The notes under the pieces are model-generated. The model had not been told where the DNA came from. It saw only the letters and a list, made by a program, of their open reading frames with translations, and did no database searches. From NCBI GenBank assembly GCA_013362195.1, contig JABFWM010000594.1:1-10923 (forward strand): DNA of 10,923 bases. The letters run 5' to 3'. This document shows, one piece after another, positions 5,659-10,923 of this stretch. This DNA comes from Acidobacteriota bacterium. Its GTDB lineage: Bacteria; Acidobacteriota; Vicinamibacteria; Vicinamibacterales; 2-12-FULL-66-21. Positions within the stretch are counted from its first letter, which is position 1. Each line of letters opens with the position of its first letter. The translations under genes and the position numbers were made by a program.

Positions 5659-7041
5659 CTAGCTCCGGATCCCATACTGCTGCAGCCGCCGATACAGCGC
5701 GCTGCGGCTCATCCCCAGCTGCTTCGCGGCGAGGCGGACGTGGCCGTCGTGCCGCGCGAGCACCTTCTCGATGAACATCCGCTCCGCCGCTTCCAGGGAG
5801 AGATCGTCCGGCGCGCTTACCTCGGGTCCGGGCCGTAGCGGCGGCAGACCGACATCGCGCTCCGAGATCGCCGTTGCCGACTGGTCCGCCATCAGCACGG
5901 CGCGCTCGATCGCCTGCGCGAGCTCGCGAACGTTCCCGGGCCAGGCGTGCCTGCGCAGCATCGCGAGCGCGTCCGCGTCGAGGCCGCGCAGCGGCTTGCG
6001 GTAGCGCGTCGCGCAGTGCGACAGGAAGTGCCGCGCGAGCGGCTCGATGTCATCGCGGCGCTCGCGCAGCGGCGGAAGATGAATGACGACGGTGTTCAGG
6101 CGGTAGAGGAGATCTTCACGAAAGCGCCCGGCCTCGATCTCCGACGGCAGGTCGGCGTTGGTGGCCGAGAGCACGCGGACGTTGACGTAGCGGAGCCGCG
6201 ACGATCCGACCCGCACCACCTCGCCGGTCTGCAGCACGCGCAGCAGCTTCGCCTGCAGTCGCAGCGGCATGTTCGCGATGTCGTCGAGGAACAGCGTCCC
6301 TTCGTCGGCCATCTCGAAGCAGCCGATGCGATCGACGCGGGCGTCGGGGAAGGCGCCCTTCACGTGCCCGAAGAGTTCGCTCTCGACGATGCCTTCCGCC
6401 AGGCCGCCGGCGTTCATCGTGACCAGCGGACCCGTCCGCCGGTCCGAGAGCGCGTGCAGCCAGGCCGCCACGACCTCTTTCCCGGTGCCGTGCTCGCCGG
6501 TGATCAGAACGCTCGCCTCGGACGGCGCCACGCGCTCGATCGTCTGCCGGATCTGGCGGATCGCCGGCGCATCGCCGATGAACGGCGGTGTAGCGCCGCG
6601 CTGCAGCCGTGTGTTCGCTTCCTGCAGGCGCTGGCTGCGCCGGACCGCGCGCCGCAGGTCGATCTGCGTCCGCACCGCCGCCAGCACCTTCTCATCGTCC
6701 CAGGGCTGTTCGAGGTAGTCGCGGGCGCCGCGGCGCAGTGCTTCGACGGCGTCGGCGATGCTGCTCCCCGCGCTCATCACCAGCACCGGCAGCGTCGGAT
6801 CGATGCCGCGGATCCGGTCCATCAGGTCGTCGCCTTCCTGTCCCGACGTCGTGTCGCGCGTGTAGTTGAGATCGAGGATGGCCAGGTCGAAATCGGCGGC
6901 CTCGAGACGGTCGATCGCCTCGGCAGGCGACCGCGCAGGGCTGACTTCGTAGCCTTCGTCGAGGAGCAGCAGCCGCAGGGCGTCGATGATGTCGGGCTGA
7001 TCGTCCGCGAGCAGAATCCGGACAGGGGTCGTTGCCGCCAT
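5659..7041 (-). CDS. NtrC-family response regulator (REC-AAA+-Fis) with altered key motifs
   Basis: The 460-residue protein has the full NtrC architecture: receiver (about 6-125), AAA+ sigma-54 interaction domain (about 153-385) and a C-terminal Fis-type helix-turn-helix (about 416-458). Receiver acidic residues Asp13/Asp14 and phospho-acceptor Asp57 are present, followed by a TRDTTSG insert. Walker A is GEHGTGKE (182-189), sensor I SATNADL (292-298), the arginine-finger region FREDLLYRLN (307-316), and WPGNVREL (367-374). Three key positions deviate: the sigma-54-contacting loop reads GAFPDA (229-234) instead of GAFTGA, Walker B ends in Asp253-Asp254 rather than Asp-Glu, and Gln112 replaces the conserved receiver Lys before Pro113. 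The frame extends to an ATG at 7158, but the extra residues do not fit the family, so ATG 7041 is used. No histidine kinase is adjacent. It heads a four-gene run and is divergent from the protease. Confidence 0.93.
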   Translation of the reverse strand: MAATTPVRILLADDQPDIIDALRLLLLDEGYEVSPARSPAEAIDRLEAADFDLAILDLNYTRDTTSGQEGDDLMDRIRGIDPTLPVLVMSAGSSIADAVEALRRGARDYLEQPWDDEKVLAAVRTQIDLRRAVRRSQRLQEANTRLQRGATPPFIGDAPAIRQIRQTIERVAPSEASVLITGEHGTGKEVVAAWLHALSDRRTGPLVTMNAGGLAEGIVESELFGHVKGAFPDARVDRIGCFEMADEGTLFLDDIANMPLRLQAKLLRVLQTGEVVRVGSSRLRYVNVRVLSATNADLPSEIEAGRFREDLLYRLNTVVIHLPPLRERRDDIEPLARHFLSHCATRYRKPLRGLDADALAMLRRHAWPGNVRELAQAIERAVLMADQSATAISERDVGLPPLRPGPEVSAPDDLSLEAAERMFIEKVLARHDGHVRLAAKQLGMSRSALYRRLQQYGIRS

Positions 7042-7056
7042 GTCTCGAGGACGCCA

Positions 7057-7072
7057 AGTAAAATGCGTGCCA
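7057..7072 (-). promoter_or_regulatory. Sigma-54-like -24/-12 promoter element upstream of the response regulator
   Basis: The minus strand reads TGGCACG, four bases, then TTACT. The sigma-54 consensus is TGGCACG-N4-TTGCW, so all of the -24 box matches and the -12 box differs only at its G (A here). The spacing is exact. The predicted transcription start would be near 7046, only about 5 nt before ATG 7041, so the mRNA would be almost leaderless; this counts against the site or implies an unusual start. The same patch reads TAAAAT on the plus strand (7059-7064) and could instead be a -10 box for the protease gene. Confidence 0.4.
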
Positions 7073-7187
7073 GTCTGGAACGCTGAGTCCGGCGCCGCGC
7101 CGGCGGCGGCCGTACGCGCCGCCAACGGCAGTCGTGTCCTCGCAATGCCGCCTGGCACCGCCCCGCACCGGGCGGCGTCCTAGAGGC

Positions 7188-8153
7188 ATGGTTTCCTTCC
7201 CCAGCCATATCGACGACGAGGTCCTGGACGCGTATTCGCGCGCGGTGATGCGCGCCGTTGATGCGGTTGCCGCGTCCGTCGTGAACATCACCGTGACGCA
7301 CGAGCGCACCGACGCGCGCGTGCCGGCCGGCCAGGCCAACGGCTCCGGGTTCGTGTTCGCGGCCGACGGCCTCATCCTCACCAACAGCCACGTCGTCGAA
7401 GGCGCGTCGGCGGTGGACGTGACGCTCGCGGACGGACGCGATTGCGGCGCGGACGTCGTCGGCCGCGACCCGGACACGGACCTCGCGGTGCTGCGCATCA
7501 GCGCCGGCGATCTGACGGCGGCGACGCTTGGCGACTCCCGCGTCCTGCGGCCGGGTCAACTGGTTGTCGCGATTGGCAATCCCTTCGGGTTCCAGCACAC
7601 GGTGACGGCGGGCGTGGTCAGCGCGCTGGGGCGCTCGCTCCGGTCGCGGTCGGGCCGCCTGATCGAGAACGTGATTCAAACCGACACGGCGCTGAATCCC
7701 GGCAATTCGGGCGGACCGCTCGTCGCCAGCGACGGCCGCGTGGTCGGCGTGAACACGGCGATCATCGCGGGCAGCAACGGCCTCAGCTTCGCGGTGCCGA
7801 TCGCCACGGCGATGATGGTGGTGCCGGCGCTGCTCCGCGATGGGCGCGTGCGCCGCGGCTACCTGGGCATCGCGGGCCAGAGCGTCCCGCTGCTGCGCCG
7901 GGTCACGCGATTCCACCGCCTCGCGCAGGTCGGGGCGGTGCTGGTCACGCACGTGGAGCAGGGCGCGCCCGCCGACCTCGCGGGCGTACGTGACGGCGAT
8001 CTGCTCGTCTCGCTCGACGAGATCGTCATCGAGAGCCTCGACGACCTGCATCGCGCGCTCAGCGACGACCGCATCGGCACGCGGGTGACGCTGGGCATCC
8101 TGCGCGGCACGTCGCGGATTGACGCGCGCGTCGATATCGGGGAGAGGAACTAA
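7188..8153 (+). CDS. HtrA-like trypsin-family serine protease with one PDZ domain, no signal peptide
   Basis: This S1C (HtrA/DegP-type) serine protease is 321 residues from ATG 7188. The catalytic triad is visible as His68 in LTNSHVVEG, Asp98 in DPDTDLAVL and Ser174 in NPGNSGGPL. Other markers are NGSGFVF (51-57), AIGNPFGFQHTVTAGVVSALGR (128-149) and the VIQTDTALNPGNSGGP core. One PDZ domain occupies about residues 224-318 (GYLGIAGQSV, then GAPADLAGVRDGDLLVSLDE). Unlike classical periplasmic DegP/DegQ there is no signal peptide or transmembrane anchor with this start, nor with the alternative GTG at 7134, which only adds a basic leader. It therefore looks cytoplasmic, as I recall for some acidobacterial and actinobacterial homologues. 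The start lacks a well-spaced Shine-Dalgarno site (GAGG ends 1 nt before the ATG). It diverges from the response regulator across 146 bp. Confidence 0.92.
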   Translation: MVSFPSHIDDEVLDAYSRAVMRAVDAVAASVVNITVTHERTDARVPAGQANGSGFVFAADGLILTNSHVVEGASAVDVTLADGRDCGADVVGRDPDTDLAVLRISAGDLTAATLGDSRVLRPGQLVVAIGNPFGFQHTVTAGVVSALGRSLRSRSGRLIENVIQTDTALNPGNSGGPLVASDGRVVGVNTAIIAGSNGLSFAVPIATAMMVVPALLRDGRVRRGYLGIAGQSVPLLRRVTRFHRLAQVGAVLVTHVEQGAPADLAGVRDGDLLVSLDEIVIESLDDLHRALSDDRIGTRVTLGILRGTSRIDARVDIGERN

Positions 8154-8174
8154 CCGCTGGACGTGTCGCCCGCA

Positions 8175-8195
8175 GCTTCCGGCTTTGCCGGAAGC
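8175..8195. terminator. Hairpin 1 between htrA-like gene and hemB
   Basis: A perfect 9-bp stem, GCTTCCGGC (8175-8183) with GCCGGAAGC (8187-8195), closes a 3-base TTT loop. It lies 21 nt after the protease stop, in the gap between two convergent genes, so it can act in both directions. No T-run follows on either strand, so it may be a Rho-assisted or mRNA-stabilising structure rather than a textbook intrinsic terminator. Confidence 0.5.
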
Positions 8196-8196
8196 C

Positions 8197-8230
8197 GCCT
8201 GAACTTCCGCCTGAAGGCGGAAGCTCAGGC
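8197..8230. terminator. Hairpin 2 between htrA-like gene and hemB
   Basis: An 8-bp stem, CTTCCGCC (8204-8211) with GGCGGAAG (8216-8223), closes a TGAA loop. It is extended, past one A/C mismatch, by GCCTGA (8197-8202) with TCAGGC (8225-8230). This gives 14 paired positions 9 nt beyond the hemB stop codon on the minus strand. It shares the CTTCCG/CGGAAG core with hairpin 1. It is most likely a bidirectional terminator, again with no clear T-run. Confidence 0.5.
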
Positions 8231-8239
8231 GCGGAAATT

Positions 8240-9256
8240 CTACGCCAGCACGCGCGCCGCTTCGCGCGCGTAATAGGAGATGATGATGTCGGCGCCGGCG
8301 CGGCGGATCGACGTCAGCGTCTCCATCATCGCGCGCGGCTCTTCGATCCAGCCGTTGCGGGCGGCGGCCTTGATCATCGCGTATTCACCGCTGACCTGAT
8401 ACGCGGCCGTGGGCACGCCGAACGCCGCCTTCACGCGCGAGATGACGTCGAGATAGGCGAGGGCCGGCTTGACCATCACGATGTCGGCCCCTTCCTCGAG
8501 ATCCAGCTCCACTTCACGCATCGCTTCTTCGACGTTGGCCGGGTCCATCTGGTGCGACCGGCGATCGCCGAACGCCGGCGCGGAACCCGCGGCATCGCGG
8601 AACGGCCCGTAGAACGCGGAGCAGTACTTCGCCGCATAGGACATGATCGCGACCTGCGCGAAGCCCGCCTCGTCGAGCGCTTCGCGGATCCGGCCGATCC
8701 GCCCGTCCATCATGTCGGACGGCGCGACCACGTCGGCGCCCGCGGCCGCGTGCGAGAGCGCCGCACGCGCGAGCTGCTCGACGGTCGGATCGTTCGCGAT
8801 CTCGTCGTCGACGATGATGCCGCAGTGGCCGTGCGACGTGTATTCGCACAGGCACACGTCGGTGACGACGAGCAGGTCCGGCACCTCGCGCTTGATCGCG
8901 CGCACCGCGGTCTGGACCGGCGCTTCCGGATCGTAGGCCGAGGAGCCGACGATATCCTTCTCGTCGGGCAGGCCGAACAGCAGCACGCCCTGCACGCCGT
9001 CGGCCCTCGCGGCGGCCGCCTCCCGCACCGCCTCGTCAACGGACAGCTGGTAGACGCCGGGCATCGATCCCACTTCGCCGCGCAGCCCTTCGCCGCCGCG
9101 CACGAACAGCGGATAGACGAAGTTGTCGGGCGACAGCCGCGTCTCGCGGACCAGCGCGCGCATCGCGGCGCTGCGCCGCAGCCGTCGCGGACGGCGCCGC
9201 AGCTCGAGCGGCGCGTGACTGACGTGGGCGTGCGTGCCGGAAGACTTGCTGGCCAT
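8240..9256 (-). CDS. hemB: Delta-aminolevulinic acid dehydratase (porphobilinogen synthase, HemB)
   Basis: HemB condenses two 5-aminolevulinate molecules to porphobilinogen, the second committed tetrapyrrole step, in the cytoplasm. The 338-residue protein is of normal length. The two active-site lysines are Lys210 in SYAAKYCSAFYGPFR and Lys263 in VMVKPALAYLD; the latter forms the Schiff base. The metal site reads DVCLCEYTSHGHCG with Cys135, Cys137 and Cys145, the cysteine-rich zinc-dependent type (as in E. coli) rather than the Asp-rich magnesium type. The N-terminal RRPRRLRRSAAMRALVRETRL is the usual arm. ATG 9256 is preceded by AGGTG with a 4-nt spacer; this site starts inside the upstream TAG stop codon, which suggests translational coupling to cobA-hemD 7 nt away. 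It ends just before a double hairpin shared with the convergent protease gene. Confidence 0.97.
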   Translation of the reverse strand: MASKSSGTHAHVSHAPLELRRRPRRLRRSAAMRALVRETRLSPDNFVYPLFVRGGEGLRGEVGSMPGVYQLSVDEAVREAAAARADGVQGVLLFGLPDEKDIVGSSAYDPEAPVQTAVRAIKREVPDLLVVTDVCLCEYTSHGHCGIIVDDEIANDPTVEQLARAALSHAAAGADVVAPSDMMDGRIGRIREALDEAGFAQVAIMSYAAKYCSAFYGPFRDAAGSAPAFGDRRSHQMDPANVEEAMREVELDLEEGADIVMVKPALAYLDVISRVKAAFGVPTAAYQVSGEYAMIKAAARNGWIEEPRAMMETLTSIRRAGADIIISYYAREAARVLA

Positions 9257-9263
9257 GGGGCAC

Positions 9264-10805
9264 CTACGAGGTAAGGCTGACGGTGGACGGCTGCTGGAAA
9301 TGCTGGACGAGGGCGTCGACGAGGTCCGGGGTCGTGTAGCGCTTCGGCATGACCGTCGTCGCGATGCCGAGCTGCTGCGCCGCTTCGGCCGTCACCGGCC
9401 CGATCGAGGCGACGACCGTCGTGCGCAGGAGATCGGCCGCCTGCTCCGCCCCGAAAATCTTCGCGAAGTTCCTGACGGTGGACGCGCTCGTGAACGTGAC
9501 CGCGTCGATCTGCCGATCGAGCAGCATCCGATAGACGTCGTGGTCGCCGTCGCGATCGGCGGCGGCCACGAGCGTGCGGTAGGCGGCGACTTCGGTCACG
9601 ACGGCGCCGGCATCGCGCAGTTCCTCGGCGAGCACCTCGCGGGCGATGTCCGCGCGCGGCAGCAGGATGCGCCTGCCGCGGATCTGGTCGCGCGCCTTCA
9701 GCGCTTCGGCCACCGCTTCGGCGCGATACTCCTCCGGCGTGAGATCGGCGCGGACGCCGTATCGCGACAGCTGCTGCGCCGTCACCGGGCCGATCGTGCA
9801 GATGCGCGGACCCTTCAGATCGCGGATGTCGCCATTCGCGAGCAGCCGCCGCATGAAGTGTTCGACGCCGTTTGCGCTCGTGAACACGATCCAGTCGTAG
9901 CTGCCGGCTTCCGCGCAGGCGCGATCGAGCGCCTCGAGATCCTCGGGCGGCGCCAGACGGATGGTCGGCGCCAGAATCGCTTCCGCGCCGCGCTCCTCGA
10001 GCATGTCGACCAGCTCGCCCGCCTGCTCCGCGGCCCGCGTCACCACCACTCGTCGTCCGAAGAGCGGCCGCGCGTCGTACCACCGCAGGTGTTCGCGAAG
10101 TCCGGCGACGCGGCCGACGAGGAGCATGGCCTGCCGTCCCGTCCGCGCGCGCGCGCTGATGTCGGCGAGCGTCCCGGTGATGGTCTCCTGCGCGGGCGTG
10201 GTGCCGTTGTAGATGAGGACGGCCGACTCGTCCCGCGAGCGGCCGTGCTCGACGAGCGCGTGCACGATCGCCTCGACCTGCTTCGCGCCCGCGAAGCAGA
10301 CGAGGGTGCCGTCGATGCCGGCGAGCCGTTCCCAGTCGACGTGCGGCGCCGCGTCGTGTTCAGACTCGTGCCCGCGCACCAGGACGACGACGTCGCCCGC
10401 GTCCGGATAGGTGACGGGCACGCCGGCGTAGGCAGGGACGCCAATCGCCGCCGGGATCCCCGGCACGACCTCGAACGGCACGCCCTGTTCGTGCAGGAAC
10501 AGCGCCTCCTTGCCGCCGCTGTCGAACACGAACGGGTCGCCCCATTTGAGCCGCACCACGCTCTTTCCCTCGCGCGCCTTCTCGACGAGCAGCAGCGAGA
10601 TCGCCTCCTGGTCGAACGGCCGTGGCGCCGCCGCACCGACGTCGATGCGTTCGGCGTCGGGCCGCGCGAGCCGCAGCAGGCCGGCCTGGATCCGGTGGTC
10701 GTAGACGACCACGTCGGCGCTTTCCAGATAGCGGCGTCCGCGGACGCTGATCAATCCGGAATCACCGGGGCCGGCGCCAACGATGTAAACGCAGGGACTG
10801 GTCAT
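9264..10805 (-). CDS. cobA-hemD: Fused uroporphyrinogen-III C-methyltransferase / uroporphyrinogen-III synthase (CobA-HemD)
   Basis: This 513-residue protein joins two enzymes acting on the same intermediate. Residues about 4-245 are a SUMT/CobA methyltransferase that uses SAM to make precorrin-2 for siroheme and cobalamin: VYIVGAGPGDSGLIS (7-20), RLKWGDPFVF (85-94), VPGIPAAIGVPAYAGVPVTYP (114-134) and TTPAQETITGTL (202-213). Residues about 248-505 are uroporphyrinogen-III synthase/HemD, which cyclises hydroxymethylbilane: GRRVVVTRA (250-258), DWIVFTSANGVEHF (304-317), CTIGPVTAQQL, ILLPRADIARE (380-390), VTFTSASTVRNF and ASIGPVTAE. Compared with typical SUMTs, the VGKRAG motif is VGAAAP (56-61) and RLKGGDP has Trp88 for the first Gly; I recall such variants in acidobacterial homologues. 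ATG 10805 lies 1 nt from a tandem repeat and has no classical Shine-Dalgarno site. It is cotranscribed with hemB, and hemA and hemC may lie beyond the right edge. Confidence 0.95.
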   Translation of the reverse strand: MTSPCVYIVGAGPGDSGLISVRGRRYLESADVVVYDHRIQAGLLRLARPDAERIDVGAAAPRPFDQEAISLLLVEKAREGKSVVRLKWGDPFVFDSGGKEALFLHEQGVPFEVVPGIPAAIGVPAYAGVPVTYPDAGDVVVLVRGHESEHDAAPHVDWERLAGIDGTLVCFAGAKQVEAIVHALVEHGRSRDESAVLIYNGTTPAQETITGTLADISARARTGRQAMLLVGRVAGLREHLRWYDARPLFGRRVVVTRAAEQAGELVDMLEERGAEAILAPTIRLAPPEDLEALDRACAEAGSYDWIVFTSANGVEHFMRRLLANGDIRDLKGPRICTIGPVTAQQLSRYGVRADLTPEEYRAEAVAEALKARDQIRGRRILLPRADIAREVLAEELRDAGAVVTEVAAYRTLVAAADRDGDHDVYRMLLDRQIDAVTFTSASTVRNFAKIFGAEQAADLLRTTVVASIGPVTAEAAQQLGIATTVMPKRYTTPDLVDALVQHFQQPSTVSLTS

Positions 10806-10806
10806 G

Positions 10807-10923
10807 TCAGCTATCAGCTATCAGCTATCAGCTATCAGCTATCAGCTATCAGCTATCAGCTATCAGCTATCAGCTATCAGCTATCAGCTATCAGCTATCA
10901 GCTATCAGCTATCAGCTATCAGC
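10807..10923. repeat. Perfect 7-bp tandem repeat (CTATCAG)n abutting cobA-hemD start
   Basis: The heptamer CTATCAG (AGCTGAT on the other strand) repeats without a single mismatch for 117 nt, about 16.7 copies, and runs off the window end. It begins one base before the cobA-hemD ATG, so it occupies the whole visible 5' region of that gene. On the minus strand every frame meets TGA or TAG within 21 nt; on the plus strand all three frames are open and would read SAISYQL repeats. There are no spacers, so it is not CRISPR. It resembles the heptanucleotide STRR class known from cyanobacteria in period only. The sequence may stop here because an assembly broke in the repeat. Confidence 0.97.

Noticed and set aside
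7042..7158. N-terminal extension of the response regulator to ATG 7158
   Set aside because: The extra 39 residues do not resemble a receiver N-terminus, and they cover the divergent promoter region.
10807..10923. CRISPR array
   Set aside because: The 7-bp units are contiguous with no unique spacers, and no cas gene is present.

Overview
The window looks like an ordinary chromosomal stretch from a G+C-rich bacterium (about two thirds G+C by eye). The best guess is an Acidobacteriota relative, possibly Vicinamibacteria. That rests on recalled family resemblance: a CobA-HemD fusion next to hemB, an NtrC-type regulator with a DTTSG insert after its phospho-aspartate, and a secreted coiled-coil/glycine-zipper protein. 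No search was run, so the lineage is an inference. No rRNA, tRNA, CRISPR array, transposase or phage gene was seen.

Layout from left to right. A small hydrophilic hypothetical gene (+) converges on ispG (-), a MEP-pathway isoprenoid gene. A secreted coiled-coil/Gly-Ser-linker/glycine-zipper protein (+) converges on hemL (-). Then comes a tight four-gene run on the minus strand, transcribed from about 7041 down to 4246: NtrC-family response regulator, NUDIX hydrolase, a 149-residue protein of unknown function and an NTF2/SnoaL-like protein, with gaps of 17, 24 and 13 nt. A one-PDZ HtrA-like serine protease (+) is divergent from the regulator. It ends at a pair of strong hairpins shared with the convergent tetrapyrrole pair on the minus strand: cobA-hemD fusion, then hemB, 7 nt apart. 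The window ends inside a perfect 7-bp tandem repeat that abuts the cobA-hemD start codon.

How the genes fit together. HemL makes 5-aminolevulinate, HemB condenses it to porphobilinogen, and the HemD half of the fusion closes the ring to uroporphyrinogen III. The CobA half can divert that product to precorrin-2 (siroheme/cobalamin branch). HemA and HemC are absent and may lie beyond the right edge. HemL is separated from the other two by the regulator operon and the protease.

The observations most worth a second look are the following. The response regulator has three changes at key positions: GAFPDA in place of GAFTGA/GAFTDA, Asp-Asp at Walker B, and Gln for the conserved receiver Lys. A near-consensus sigma-54 -24/-12 element lies just upstream of that regulator. 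The heptanucleotide array touches the cobA-hemD start. Two stacked hairpins separate htrA and hemB. I found no evidence for a wholly new system; most genes are recognisable housekeeping genes.
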